Positions 51,125-60,353 are shown, counted from the first letter of the stretch. The stretch is DNA of 64,000 bases from Pseudomonas maioricensis (GCF_022790535.1 NZ_LOHG01000013.1:1-64000), one strand, 5' to 3'. The notes: generated from the sequence alone by a model not told the origin. Translations and numbers: made by a program.

Positions 51125-52645
51125 TTAGAAAAAGCCCAGCGGGTTGGTGTCGTAGCTCACCAGCAGGTTCTTGGTCTGTTGGTAATGCTCAAGCGCGACT
51201 TTGTGGGTTTCGCGGCCAACGCCTGACTTTTTATACCCACCGAACGCCGCGTGCGCTGGATACAGATGATAGCAGTTGGTCCACACACGACCAGCCTTGA
51301 TCGCACGGCCCACCCGGTACGCGCGGTTGATATCCCGCGTCCAAAGGCCAGCGCCCAGACCGAACTCGGTGTCGTTGGCGATGGCCACTGCTTCGGCTTC
51401 ATCCTTGAAGGTGGTAACGCTGACCACTGGGCCGAAGATTTCCTCCTGGAACACGCGCATCTTGTTATTGCCTTTCAGTAGCGTTGGCTGGATGTAGTAA
51501 CCGGTTGCCAGATCGCCTTCCAGTTTTTCCACCTTGCCACCGGTCAACAGCTCGGCACCTTCACCTTGAGCGATTTCCAGGTACGAAAGAATCTTGTCGA
51601 ACTGCTGCTGCGACGCCTGTGCGCCGACCATGGTGTCGGTGTCCAGCGGGTCGCCTCGTTTGATCTTCAAGACTTTCTTCATCACCACTTCCATGAATTG
51701 CGGATAGATCGACTCCTGGACCAGCGCACGGGAAGGGCAGGTGCAGACTTCGCCCTGATTGAAGAACGCCAACACCACGCCTTCTGCGGCTTTTTCGATG
51801 AACTCGGGTTCAGCGCTCATGATGTCTTCGAAGAAGATATTGGGCGACTTGCCGCCCAGCTCGACGGTAGACGGGATGATATTATCGGCCGCCAGTTTCA
51901 TGATGTGCGAGCCCACCGGGGTTGAGCCGGTGAAGGCGATTTTGGCGATACGCTTGCTGCTGGCCAACGCTTCGCCGGCTTCACGCCCGTAACCCTGCAC
52001 GATGTTGAGCACTCCGGGCGGCAGCAGATCGCCGATCAGTTCAACCAGCACGCTGATGCCCAGCGGAGTCTGTTCGGCAGGCTTGAGCACGACGCAGTTA
52101 CCGGCTGCCAGGGCCGGGGCGAGTTTCCAGGCCGCCATCAGGATCGGGAAATTCCAAGGGATGATCTGCCCGACCACGCCCAGCGGTTCATGAATGTGAT
52201 AAGCCACGGTATTGCCGTCGATTTCGGCTGCGGTGCCTTCCTGCGCACGTAATACGCCTGCGAAATAACGGAAGTGATCGACTGCCAGCGGGATGTCGGC
52301 GTTCAGGGTTTCGCGGACGGCCTTGCCGTTGTCCCAGGTTTCAGTAATCGCCAGGATTTCGAGGTTCTGCTCGATTCGGTCGGCGATTTTCAGCAGGGTC
52401 AGCGAGCGTGCCTGCACTGAAGTCGAGCCCCAGGCGTCGGCGGCGGCATGAGCGGCGTCCAGTGCCTTGTCGATGTCTTCGACAGTGGAACGCGGGAAAT
52501 CAGCAATGGGCTTGCCGGTAATGGGGGAGGTATTGGTGAAATATTGACCTTTGACCGGCGCAACGAACTCGCCGCCAATATAGTTACCGTAGCGTTCCTT
52601 GAAGTTGACCAGAGCGCCTTCAGTACCGGGATGTGCGTAACGCAT
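51125..52645 (-). CDS. NAD-dependent aldehyde dehydrogenase (acetaldehyde type)
   Basis: 506 residues, AcoD/ExaC-like. It has the opening MRYAHPGTEGALVNFKERYGNYIGGEFVAPV, the NAD motif FTGSTPVGSHIMKLAA, catalytic Glu in VELGGKSPNIFFEDI and catalytic Cys in NQGEVCTCPSRALVQ. Its place before eutB suggests oxidation of acetaldehyde from ethanolamine to acetate. AGGAG precedes the ATG at 52645; the longer ORF upstream is not coding. Confidence 0.94.
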   Translation of the reverse strand: MRYAHPGTEGALVNFKERYGNYIGGEFVAPVKGQYFTNTSPITGKPIADFPRSTVEDIDKALDAAHAAADAWGSTSVQARSLTLLKIADRIEQNLEILAITETWDNGKAVRETLNADIPLAVDHFRYFAGVLRAQEGTAAEIDGNTVAYHIHEPLGVVGQIIPWNFPILMAAWKLAPALAAGNCVVLKPAEQTPLGISVLVELIGDLLPPGVLNIVQGYGREAGEALASSKRIAKIAFTGSTPVGSHIMKLAADNIIPSTVELGGKSPNIFFEDIMSAEPEFIEKAAEGVVLAFFNQGEVCTCPSRALVQESIYPQFMEVVMKKVLKIKRGDPLDTDTMVGAQASQQQFDKILSYLEIAQGEGAELLTGGKVEKLEGDLATGYYIQPTLLKGNNKMRVFQEEIFGPVVSVTTFKDEAEAVAIANDTEFGLGAGLWTRDINRAYRVGRAIKAGRVWTNCYHLYPAHAAFGGYKKSGVGRETHKVALEHYQQTKNLLVSYDTNPLGFF

Positions 52646-52744
52646 GGTGGTTTCTCCTGATTTTTTGTTGTGGGAGAGCTGACATGACAGTAGCTCCGGA
52701 ATAGTGCGCTTGTTCAAGCGTAGAGCAAAGGGTGCAAATACGCC

Positions 52745-52836
52745 TTTGTAGGAGCGCGCTTGCCCGCCATGCAATTTCGACTTCGACATGTGTGTAGGCT
52801 GACACGCCGCCATCGCGGGCAATCGCGCTCCTACCG
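52745..52836. repeat. REPIN (GTAGGAGCGCGCTTGCCCGC type)
   Basis: Inverted arms between the divergent aldehyde dehydrogenase and mpl genes. Confidence 0.85.
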
Positions 52837-52903
52837 GTTGTTGATACTAAGTGCCATTTCACCGTCCCTGCGCTAACCTGCGCGGATGTTTTAAGAGGTG
52901 GTC

Positions 52904-54253
52904 ATGCATATTCATATCCTTGGTATTTGCGGCACGTTCATGGGGTCTCTGGCGGTGCTCGCTAAAGAGTTGGGGCATCGGGTGACCGGCTCCGACGCCA
53001 ACGTCTATCCGCCAATGAGCACACAGTTGCAGGCTCAGGGCATCGAGCTGACGCAGGGGTATGACCCGGCGCAACTCAACCCTGCTCCTGACGTGGTGGT
53101 GATTGGCAACGCGCTGTCACGTGGCAACCCAGCCGTGGAATATGTGCTCAATAAAGGTTTGCCATATGTGTCCGGCCCGCAATGGCTGGCGGATCACGTA
53201 CTGCAAGGCCGCTGGGTGCTGGCGGTTGCGGGCACCCACGGAAAAACCACCACCAGCAGCATGCTTGCCTGGGTGCTGGAGCACGCTGGCATGAGTCCTG
53301 GCTTCCTGATTGGTGGTGTGCCGCAGAACTTCGCGGTGTCAGCCCGGTTGGGCGGTACGCCGTTCTTCGTGGTCGAGGCTGATGAGTACGACAGTGCCTT
53401 CTTCGACAAGCGTTCGAAGTTTGTCCACTATCGTCCGCGCACTGCGATCCTCAATAATCTTGAGTTCGATCACGCTGACATCTTCCCCGATCTGCCTGCT
53501 ATTGAACGCCAGTTTCACCACTTGGTGCGGACTATCCCAAGCGAAGGCCTGGTCATTCATCCGACAACCGAGCCTGCACTGACTCGCGTGATTCAAATGG
53601 GCTGCTGGACGCCAGTGCAGACCACCGGCCAAGGCGGTCAGTGGCAAGCACGTTTGTTGCGCGAGGACGGTTCGCAGTTCGAAGTGATCTTCCAAGGCGA
53701 AGTACAGGGCACGGTGGATTGGGGCATGACCGGTCAACACAACGTCGCTAACGCCTTGGCTACCTTGGCAGCCGCACGCCATGTTGGCGTAGTGCCCGCG
53801 CTGGGCGTCGAAGCCTTGAGCGCCTTCAAAAGCGTCAAACGTCGCATGGAGAAAGTCGCCGAAGTGCGCGGCATCACCATCTATGACGACTTCGCTCATC
53901 ACCCGACCGCCATTGCCACCACGCTTGACGGCCTGCGCAAGAAAGTCGGTGACGCACCGCTAATCGCGATTATTGAGCCGCGCTCCAACTCCATGAAGCT
54001 GGGCGCTCACCGCGACGGCTTGCCGGAAAGTGTGCAGCAGGCTGATCAGGTGGTGTGGTACTCACCTGCCAATCTCGGGTGGGACCTGGCCGCTACCGCC
54101 GCGCAGTGCTCGGTACCGGCGGTAGTCTGTGATTCTCTGGAAGGCATTATTGCTCGGGTGAAAAGCCAGGCTCAGCCCGGTACTCACGTGGTGATCATGA
54201 GTAACGGCGGCTTCGGCGGCCTGCACGGCAAACTTGCCGAGGCGTTGCAGTGA
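52904..54253 (+). CDS. mpl: Murein tripeptide ligase Mpl
   Basis: 449 residues, Mur ligase family. It has the opening MHIHILGICGTFMGSLAVLAKELGHRVTGSDANVYPPMST, the ATP loop AVAGTHGKTTTSSMLAW, DEYDSAFFDKRSKFVHYRPRTAILNNLEFDHADIF and the late IYDDFAHHPTAI. It reattaches recycled L-Ala-D-Glu-mDap to UDP-MurNAc. I start at the ATG at 52904 with AGAGGTG upstream. The stop overlaps ubiX. Confidence 0.96.
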   Translation: MHIHILGICGTFMGSLAVLAKELGHRVTGSDANVYPPMSTQLQAQGIELTQGYDPAQLNPAPDVVVIGNALSRGNPAVEYVLNKGLPYVSGPQWLADHVLQGRWVLAVAGTHGKTTTSSMLAWVLEHAGMSPGFLIGGVPQNFAVSARLGGTPFFVVEADEYDSAFFDKRSKFVHYRPRTAILNNLEFDHADIFPDLPAIERQFHHLVRTIPSEGLVIHPTTEPALTRVIQMGCWTPVQTTGQGGQWQARLLREDGSQFEVIFQGEVQGTVDWGMTGQHNVANALATLAAARHVGVVPALGVEALSAFKSVKRRMEKVAEVRGITIYDDFAHHPTAIATTLDGLRKKVGDAPLIAIIEPRSNSMKLGAHRDGLPESVQQADQVVWYSPANLGWDLAATAAQCSVPAVVCDSLEGIIARVKSQAQPGTHVVIMSNGGFGGLHGKLAEALQ

Positions 54254-54879
54254 GCGGCCCGGAACGTATCACGCTGGCGATGACCGGTGCGTCCGGCGCG
54301 CAGTACGGCTTGCGCCTGCTGGACTGTCTGGTGCGTGAAGATCGGGAAGTGCACTTTCTGATCTCCAAGGCCGCGCAGTTGGTGATGGCGACTGAGACCG
54401 ACGTTTCGCTGCCGCCCAAGTCGGCCATGATGCAGGCCTTCCTTACCGAATACACCGGCGCTGCTGCCGGGCAGATTCGGGTGTATGGCAAGGAGGACTG
54501 GATGTCACCGGTCGCCTCGGGCTCCGGCTCGCCTGCTGCGATGGTGGTGGTGCCGTGCTCGACAGGTACCTTGTCAGCCATCGCGACCGGCGCGTGCAAC
54601 AACCTGATCGAACGCGCCGCAGATGTGACGCTCAAGGAGCGTCGGCAGTTGATTCTGGTCCCGCGTGAGGCGCCGTTTTCCAGTATTCATTTGGAGAACA
54701 TGCTCAAGCTCTCGAACATGGGCGCGGTGATCCTGCCTGCATCGCCAGGCTTCTATCACCAGCCGCAGACCATTGATGACCTTGTGGACTTTGTTGTTGC
54801 GCGGATTCTTAATCTGCTCAACATCCCTCAAGACATGCTGCCGCGTTGGGGCGAGCATCACATGGGCGGTGATGAGTAA
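54250..54879 (+). CDS. ubiX: Flavin prenyltransferase UbiX
   Basis: 209 residues: ERITLAMTGASGAQYGLRLLDCL, the conserved VASGSGSPAAMVVVPCSTGTLSAIATGACNNLIERAADVTLKERRQLILVPREAPFSSIHLENMLKLSNMGAVILPASPGFYHQP. It makes prenyl-FMN for UbiD in ubiquinone synthesis. The GTG start overlaps mpl by 4 bases. Confidence 0.96.
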   Translation: MSGPERITLAMTGASGAQYGLRLLDCLVREDREVHFLISKAAQLVMATETDVSLPPKSAMMQAFLTEYTGAAAGQIRVYGKEDWMSPVASGSGSPAAMVVVPCSTGTLSAIATGACNNLIERAADVTLKERRQLILVPREAPFSSIHLENMLKLSNMGAVILPASPGFYHQPQTIDDLVDFVVARILNLLNIPQDMLPRWGEHHMGGDE

Positions 54880-55156
54880 GCTGCTGCTGGTTGCGCTGGC
54901 CTTGAGCCTGACGGGCTGCGCCACCGCCCGCACGCTCAATGCCGCACAGCCCGGCGCGCCGGTGGTGTATGCCGGTACGCGACTGGACTTGTATGCGATG
55001 CAGGGCGGGTGCTGTGCAATGGACCGTTTTGGTGCGCAAGCCCCAAGCTATCCGGGGCTGGACCTGCCGGGCAGCGCGCTGCTCGATACCCTGTTGCTGC
55101 CGTTGTCACTGCTGACTGCTGCAGGCGTAGGGTTTCAGGCGAGTGGTGGGTTGTAA
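54872..55156 (+). CDS. YceK/YidQ-family lipoprotein
   Basis: 94 residues with signal MSKLLLVALALSLTGC (lipobox LTGC, Cys16), then PVVYAGTRLDLYAMQGGCCAMDRFGAQAPSYPGLDLPGSALLDTLLLPLSLLTAAG, the typical YceK core. It is probably outer-membrane anchored, function unknown. It overlaps the end of ubiX by 8 bases. Confidence 0.85.
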   Translation: MSKLLLVALALSLTGCATARTLNAAQPGAPVVYAGTRLDLYAMQGGCCAMDRFGAQAPSYPGLDLPGSALLDTLLLPLSLLTAAGVGFQASGGL

Positions 55157-55236
55157 GTCGCTTTCTATAAGCTGTCAGGTCTGTAGGTGCTGCCCCGCTG
55201 GCCACGGCACCGCCCTGTCTCGTGGCAAACGGTAGG

Positions 55237-55329
55237 CCTGTAGGAGCGCACGAGCACCGCGAGGCCGCGATAGCGGTTTATCAGGCAGGACGCCATCGCT
55301 GCTTCGCGGTGCTCGTGAGCTCCTACAGG
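55237..55329. repeat. REPIN (GAGCACCGCGAGGCCGCGA variant)
   Basis: Arms GTAGGAGCGCACGAGCACCG and complement, a less common REP variant with internal GAGCACCGCG. Confidence 0.75.
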
Positions 55330-55382
55330 AAAGTATTCCAAATCAGATAGTTGTTTGAGAGATGGGCGTTGGTTTCAGGAAA

Positions 55383-56024
55383 TCACTTCCCCAGCCGCCG
55401 CAATTCATCCGACTCCACAATCCGCACGCCTGACTGCTCTTCAAGCGCCAGCCGCCATAACGCCCGGCCTAGGGTGCATGCTTCAATCGCGCCGTATTTG
55501 CCGGGGATCAACTTGGCCAGCGGCGCTGCGAGTTGTTCGGCCAAACGTTGTTCGCTGCGGTTACCCACCAGCAATGAAGGGCGGGCGATGGTCAGTTGCG
55601 GCCAGTCCTGAGCGATGAGCGCCTGTTCCATCTCGCCTTTGATACGGGTGTAGAACACGCCGGATGAAGGGTCGGCATTAATAGCGCTGATGACCACCAG
55701 ATGCCGCGCGCCCAGCTCTCTCGCGCGTTTGGCAAAGGCTACGACCAGGTCCAGATCGACCGCTTTGAACGCATCCTGTGAGCCTGCCTGTTTGATAGTC
55801 GTGCCCAGACAGCAGAAAGCGATATCAACCTGACCACTCAAGCCGGGCAGCAAACCGCTCAGTTCGCCGACCGGATTTTCCAGGTGGGAGTGCTCAGGTA
55901 CTGGCCTGCGAGTCGGTGCCAGTACCCGGGTGATGGTGGGTTCGTTGAGCAGGCGATCCAGCAAGTGTTCGCCGGTGAGCCCGGTAGCTCCCGCAAGCAG
56001 GATATGTTGAGGCGTCAAGTACAT
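55383..56024 (-). CDS. NAD(P)H-binding SDR (HTATIP2-like)
   Basis: 213 residues. An atypical SDR with a glycine loop (ILLAGATGLTGEHLLDRLL), CCLGTTIKQAGSQDAFKAVDLDLVVAFAKRARELGARHLVVISAINADPSSGVFYTRIKGEMEQAL (YxxxK as YTRIK) and PSLLVGNRSEQRLAEQLAAPLAKL. It is probably an oxidoreductase or NADPH sensor; the substrate is unknown. Confidence 0.85.
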   Translation of the reverse strand: MYLTPQHILLAGATGLTGEHLLDRLLNEPTITRVLAPTRRPVPEHSHLENPVGELSGLLPGLSGQVDIAFCCLGTTIKQAGSQDAFKAVDLDLVVAFAKRARELGARHLVVISAINADPSSGVFYTRIKGEMEQALIAQDWPQLTIARPSLLVGNRSEQRLAEQLAAPLAKLIPGKYGAIEACTLGRALWRLALEEQSGVRIVESDELRRLGK

Positions 56025-56049
56025 GAAATTCTCCCTTGATACCGACAGC

Positions 56050-57774
56050 TTAGTGGCTTGCAGCAGTCTTCGCTTCCTTGCGGATCATCGCGGTGTTCAG
56101 GGCCCGTTCCGCCTGGTTCTTGCGTAGCAATTGCCAGCGCGCAATGACGCCCTTGGGTGCCCAGATCTGCGGCTCAGACGCTTCATAGTTATCTGCAACT
56201 TCACGTTCTGCGACGAATGCTTTGGCGTCGCTGAAGGCTTGTTGCAGGTCATCGGTTTCGACCAGCGCCTTGGCAAATAGTGCATCGCCAAAATAAGTGA
56301 AGTCAGCTTCTTCCGAGCAGCCAAAGGAAACCCGGTCAGCACGGGAGGCGGTCATGATCAGTGTGCGGTCATCTTTGAGCGCAGGAATGAAGCCGCCTGA
56401 ATAGCACGCTGAAATGACGATGACTTTGTCGCGATTCTTCAGCGGTGCCAGCGCTTCTGCCAGTTCATCGGCGGGCAGGTCGGCCAGTTCCAGGCGTGGC
56501 TGATCCAGCACCAGTTCATGCTCGGAAGTACCGTGGCTGGTCAGGTAGATGAAGACCAGGTCTTCTGGCCCGCTCCGTTGCGCCAGAGTCTTTACCGCGC
56601 GAGTGATGCTTTCCCGTGTCGCAAGCGGGCGATCAATCATGTGGTCGCGATGGTTGACCAGCGTGATTTGCCCTAAGGCACCGAAACGCGAACCCAGCAG
56701 GTTATTCACGTAATCGGCCTCACGCAGGAACACGCTTTGTTTCCCGTCACCGCCGACCACCAGACTGAACAGCTCCAGTGCGGGTGTTGAGTTGGGAACG
56801 GCTGCCAGTGATTTCTCCAGCAGCGAGCCTTGGGCCAGCAAGCCCGCCTCCAGCGTGTCGGGGAGCAATTTGCCCTTGGCATCGCGTATCAGTTGGCCGT
56901 TGGCCCAGATTCCGCTTTGAACGCTGCCTTGAGTCGGGGTGAGGACGCCTTGGCCCTGGTAGGCGTCATCGGCGAATTGCCCGACGTAGGTGCTGCCGTC
57001 TGCAAGCTTCAAGCGGCCCTGTCCGGTAAATCGCCAATTGGTGAACTCGCCCTGATAACGGCTGCCATCGGCTCCGATCAGTTCGCCTTTGCCGTTCAGT
57101 GCACCGGCCCTGAACTGGCCTACCCAGACATCGCCGTCGCTGTTTTCGTAACGGCCGCGACCATCCAGTTGATTGTTGCGAAAGCCGCCAACGTATTGGT
57201 CGCCTTCGGCGCTGGTAAAGCTGCCGTTGCCTTCCAGTTTGCCGTTGACGAACTTGCCACTGAACTGGTTTCCGCTGGCGTCGCTGCGCAAGCCTTCGCC
57301 GTTGGGTTTGCCACGAGAGAACATGCCTTGATACTGGCTGCCGTCATCGAGTTCGATTCGGCCCAGTCCATCGTATTGATCAGCCTTGAAGGCACCGCGA
57401 TACGTCAGGCCCTTCTCTTTGAGTGTGCCTTCGCCGTCGCGTCGCCCTTGCTTGAAGCCGCCGACGTAAACGCCGCCGCTGGTGACCAGTGTGCCTTGGC
57501 CATCGAAAAGTCCGTTGGCGAAACCACCTTTATAGGTGTCGCCGTTACTGGCATGCCATTCCCCATGGCCTTGCCACAGGCCGTTCTGGAAGTCGCCTGC
57601 GTACCAGCTGCCATTGGGGTAGTCGATACGACCCTGACCCTGCAATAAACCGTTGACCACGTCGCCACGATAGCGCCCGCCGTCTGGCAGGCGAGCGTCG
57701 GGAGGCGACAGCGGTTCGCCGTCGCCACAGCCAGCGAGAAGAATAGTCAGAGCCAAAGGAACAAGCGCGCGCAT
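56050..57774 (-). CDS. Lipoprotein with MORN repeats and a caspase-like (C13) domain
   Basis: 574 residues. Signal MRALVPLALTILLAGC has a lipobox (LAGC, Cys16). About 11 MORN repeats of the form YxGxFxxGxxxGxGxxxxxxGxx fill roughly residues 30-290. A C-terminal cysteine peptidase domain follows, with catalytic His in FIYLTSHGTSEH and Cys in VIVISACYSGGF, the peptidase C13/caspase-like dyad. The lipobox places the protease on the periplasmic side of a membrane, tethered by the MORN array. The biological role is unknown. I use the ATG at 57774; an upstream TTG is less likely. Confidence 0.88.
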   Translation of the reverse strand: MRALVPLALTILLAGCGDGEPLSPPDARLPDGGRYRGDVVNGLLQGQGRIDYPNGSWYAGDFQNGLWQGHGEWHASNGDTYKGGFANGLFDGQGTLVTSGGVYVGGFKQGRRDGEGTLKEKGLTYRGAFKADQYDGLGRIELDDGSQYQGMFSRGKPNGEGLRSDASGNQFSGKFVNGKLEGNGSFTSAEGDQYVGGFRNNQLDGRGRYENSDGDVWVGQFRAGALNGKGELIGADGSRYQGEFTNWRFTGQGRLKLADGSTYVGQFADDAYQGQGVLTPTQGSVQSGIWANGQLIRDAKGKLLPDTLEAGLLAQGSLLEKSLAAVPNSTPALELFSLVVGGDGKQSVFLREADYVNNLLGSRFGALGQITLVNHRDHMIDRPLATRESITRAVKTLAQRSGPEDLVFIYLTSHGTSEHELVLDQPRLELADLPADELAEALAPLKNRDKVIVISACYSGGFIPALKDDRTLIMTASRADRVSFGCSEEADFTYFGDALFAKALVETDDLQQAFSDAKAFVAEREVADNYEASEPQIWAPKGVIARWQLLRKNQAERALNTAMIRKEAKTAASH

Positions 57775-57868
57775 GGTCAATCCCGAACAATATGATTTCA
57801 GGCGTGCAGGCGACGATCAGGACGTTCTATGCACAGCCGCAGGGAGTATGCCGTAGCGAGTATTGGCG

Positions 57869-57896
57869 ACGAAACAGTCAGTAATGACTGTTTCGT
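57869..57896. terminator. Perfect 12-bp hairpin between maoC and the caspase gene
   Basis: ACGAAACAGTCA-GTAA-TGACTGTTTCGT lies 13 bases after the maoC stop. It is likely the terminator or stabilising stem of the maoC message. Confidence 0.55.
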
Positions 57897-57908
57897 GTTT
57901 TGGCAGTG

Positions 57909-58364
57909 TTACACGAAGCACATCGACAACGGTTCGGCGATGAAAGCAGGTTTTTCCTGACCGTCTATTTCCAGTGTGGCCGTGGCTTTGAGCAGCCATT
58001 GGCCGGGCTTTTTCTCGGTCACTTCAGTGAGTGCGACTTTTAGACGAACGCGTGAGTCGACTTTTACCGGCTGGATGAAACGGACGCTGTCCAGGCCGTA
58101 GTTCACCACCATTTTCAAACCTTCGGGGAGCACCAGCAGATCCTCCATCAGTTTGGGGATCAACGACAGCGACAGAAAGCCGTGGGCGATGGTCCCGCCA
58201 AATGGCGTTTGGGCAGCCTTGACCGGGTCGACATGAATGAACTGAAAGTCGCCGGTGGCTTCGGCGAATAAATTAATACGTACCTGGTCGATGGTCAGCC
58301 AATCGGAGTGTCCCAACTCCTTGCCAATGTAGTCCTTGAGCTCTGCAACAGGTACAAAAGGCAT
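57909..58364 (-). CDS. MaoC-like hydratase/dehydratase
   Basis: 151 residues, hot-dog fold. It has VAELKDYIGKELGHSDWLTIDQVRINLFAEATGDFQFIHVDPVKAAQTPFGGTIAHGFLSLSLIP, with the D...H hydratase motif (FAEATGDFQFIHVD) characteristic of (R)-specific enoyl-CoA hydratases. AAGGAG precedes the ATG at 58364. It is probably involved in fatty-acid or PHA metabolism; the substrate is unproved. Confidence 0.9.
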   Translation of the reverse strand: MPFVPVAELKDYIGKELGHSDWLTIDQVRINLFAEATGDFQFIHVDPVKAAQTPFGGTIAHGFLSLSLIPKLMEDLLVLPEGLKMVVNYGLDSVRFIQPVKVDSRVRLKVALTEVTEKKPGQWLLKATATLEIDGQEKPAFIAEPLSMCFV

Positions 58365-58551
58365 TCTCACTCTCCTTGTCTTCGATGTTGTTGTCGCTTT
58401 TTGCTTTTTAATGCGTAGGATTTTGCCTGTGCTTGCGACACCAAGATCAGCAGAGAGTGTGGGATTGGTCAAGGAAGCGCAGCGTCGCGAATGCCCGCCC
58501 ATAGCCGTACAAGGTGCTTATAATGGCCCCGCGAATTTGCTGGAGCGTTCT

Positions 58552-58920
58552 ATGTTGCTAAGGGGCCTGACCTGGCTGGTGCTGTTTCAACTGCTCGGCA
58601 CCGCGCTGAATCATTTGATCTTGTCTATTTTGCCTGGGCCGATTATCGGCCTGGTGCTGTTGCTGGCGTTCCTGATGGTGCGCGGCGAAGTCAGCGAGCC
58701 GATCAGTCAGGCCGCCAGCAGTCTGCTGCGTTACCTGCCGTTGCTGCTGGTGCCACCGGCGGTTGGGGTGATGGTCTACGCCGCCGCCATCGCCGAAGAT
58801 TTCTGGGCGATTGTCGGTGCGCTGGTGCTGTCGCTGATGATTGCGTTGACCTTTGCCGGTTGGCTCATGCAGAAGTTGATCGAGCGTCAGGCTCGTGCCA
58901 GGAGCCATCATGACGCTTGA
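58552..58920 (+). CDS. CidA/LrgA family holin-like protein
   Basis: 122 residues with four helices (GLTWLVLFQLLGTALNHLILSI, PIIGLVLLLAFLMV, LLPLLLVPPAVGVMVYA, WAIVGALVLSLMIALTFAGWLM) and the family LPGPIIGLVLL. CidA/LrgA proteins work with LrgB in export of metabolites or murein hydrolase control. The ATG at 58552 has TGGAG upstream, and a TATAAT at 58519 may be its promoter. It overlaps the next gene. Confidence 0.9.
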   Translation: MLLRGLTWLVLFQLLGTALNHLILSILPGPIIGLVLLLAFLMVRGEVSEPISQAASSLLRYLPLLLVPPAVGVMVYAAAIAEDFWAIVGALVLSLMIALTFAGWLMQKLIERQARARSHHDA

Positions 58921-59626
58921 TTGGTATGGCGCCGGGATGTCGGTGATTCATCATCCGCTATTTGGTATCGCAATCACTTTGGGGGCTTATCAACTGGCGC
59001 TGGCCGCTTATGAGAAGACTCGTCTGGTGTTCCTGCAGCCAGTGTTGATCTCAATGCTGGTGCTGATTGGCGTACTGATCAGTTGTGGTGTGAGCTATGC
59101 CGAGTACCGCAAGAGCACCGAGATTCTAAGTATCCTGCTCGGTCCGGCCACCGTGGCCCTGGCGGTTCCCCTTTATCTGAATCTGCGCCGAATTCGTCAG
59201 TTGTTATGGCCGACCTTAACTACGCTGGTAGTGGGTGGCGTTTTCGCTACCGGCCTGTGTCTGCTGCTGGGTTGGTGGTTCGGTGCTGATCACATGATTC
59301 TGATGACAATGGCGCCGAAGTCGGTGACCTCACCTATTGCCATGCTGGTTGCCGAGCAGATCGGTGGTGTTGCAGCACTGGCTGCGGTGTTCGTGCTGAT
59401 TACCGGTGTACTGGGTGCCATCTTCGGGCCGGGTCTGCTGACGCTGGCGCGGGTCGATAATCCAGCTGCCCGGGGCATGGCGCTGGGGCTGGCAGCGCAT
59501 GCAGTCGGCACTTCGATTGCATTGCAGGAAGGCGAGGAGTGCGGTGCTTTCGCTGCACTGGGGATGAGTTTGATGGGTGTCGCCACGGCTTTGTTTCTGC
59601 CGTTGGCGGTGTCTTTGGTCGTTTAA
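58910..59626 (+). CDS. LrgB/CidB family membrane protein
   Basis: 238 residues, about seven to eight helices, with PLFGIAITLGAYQLALAAYEK, ILLGPATVALAVPLYLNLRRI, TMAPKSVTSPIAMLVAEQIGG and ALGLAAHAVGTSIALQEGEECGAFAALGMSLMGV, the LrgB signature. It pairs with the overlapping LrgA-like gene. Confidence 0.92.
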   Translation: MTLDWYGAGMSVIHHPLFGIAITLGAYQLALAAYEKTRLVFLQPVLISMLVLIGVLISCGVSYAEYRKSTEILSILLGPATVALAVPLYLNLRRIRQLLWPTLTTLVVGGVFATGLCLLLGWWFGADHMILMTMAPKSVTSPIAMLVAEQIGGVAALAAVFVLITGVLGAIFGPGLLTLARVDNPAARGMALGLAAHAVGTSIALQEGEECGAFAALGMSLMGVATALFLPLAVSLVV

Positions 59627-59638
59627 AGGTGCATGTGT

Positions 59639-60229
59639 ATGACATTGCCGTTGTTTCCACTTAACGCTGTGCTGTTTCCGGGGTGCATCCTCGATCTGCA
59701 GCTGTTCGAGGCGCGCTACCTGGACATGATCGGGCGCTGCATGAAGCAGGGCGAGGGTTTCGGCATCGTGTGCATCACGGAGGGCGGGGAAGTCGGCGAT
59801 GCCCCCAGCGGTTATTCATTGATCGGTTGTGAGGCGCTGGTGCGTGACTTCCAGAGCCAGGACAACGGCTTGCTTGGGATCCGCGTTGAAGGCGGACGAC
59901 GGTTCCGGGTACTCAGCGCTGAAACTCAGCGCGATCAATTGCTGGTCGCTCAGGTGCAGTGGCTGGATGAACCACAGGAGCGGCCGCTTCAGGAGGAAGA
60001 CGCTGACCTGGTTGCGCTGCTGGCCGCCCTGGCCGAGCACCCTATGGTGGAGGCGTTGAACATGGGGCTCAAGGCCAATGGTCAGTGGTCGTTAGCCAAT
60101 CAGCTGGCGTATCTGCTGCCGTTTACCGAAGAGGACAAGATCGAGCTGCTTGAAATCGACGACCCTGAAGACCGACTCGATGCTATTCAGGACCTGCTCG
60201 ATGAAATGCAGGGCGATCTTCAGGCGTGA
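59639..60229 (+). CDS. Lon N-terminal (substrate-binding) domain protein
   Basis: 196 residues. It is a stand-alone LonN domain: LPLFPLNAVLFPGCILDLQLFEARYLDMIGRCMKQGEGFGIVCI, followed by QLLVAQVQWLDEPQERPL and a helical tail (LAYLLPFTEEDKIELLEIDDPEDRLDAIQDLLDEM). It has no AAA or protease domain, so it may be an adaptor. An ATG at 59633 lies too close to AAAGG, so 59639 is used. Confidence 0.88.
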   Translation: MTLPLFPLNAVLFPGCILDLQLFEARYLDMIGRCMKQGEGFGIVCITEGGEVGDAPSGYSLIGCEALVRDFQSQDNGLLGIRVEGGRRFRVLSAETQRDQLLVAQVQWLDEPQERPLQEEDADLVALLAALAEHPMVEALNMGLKANGQWSLANQLAYLLPFTEEDKIELLEIDDPEDRLDAIQDLLDEMQGDLQA

Positions 60230-60260
60230 CTGAGGCCATGTGTCGGGCTGCAAACTCGGG

Positions 60261-60353
60261 CCTGTAGGAGTGAGCTTGCTCGCGATTCGATCTGTCAGTC
60301 GATGAACATATCGCCTGTGCTGACGCCATCGCGAGCAAGCTCACTCCTACAGG
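60261..60353. repeat. REPIN (GTAGGAGTGAGCTTGCTCGCGA type)
   Basis: Perfect arms. The 45-base interior is nearly identical to that of the REPIN at 20669, suggesting a recent copy event. Confidence 0.9.

Noticed and set aside
56050..57774. Anti-phage defence assignment for the MORN-caspase
   Set aside because: Caspase-like proteases occur in defence systems, but none of the usual partner genes is nearby and a lipoprotein signal does not fit a cytoplasmic sensor.
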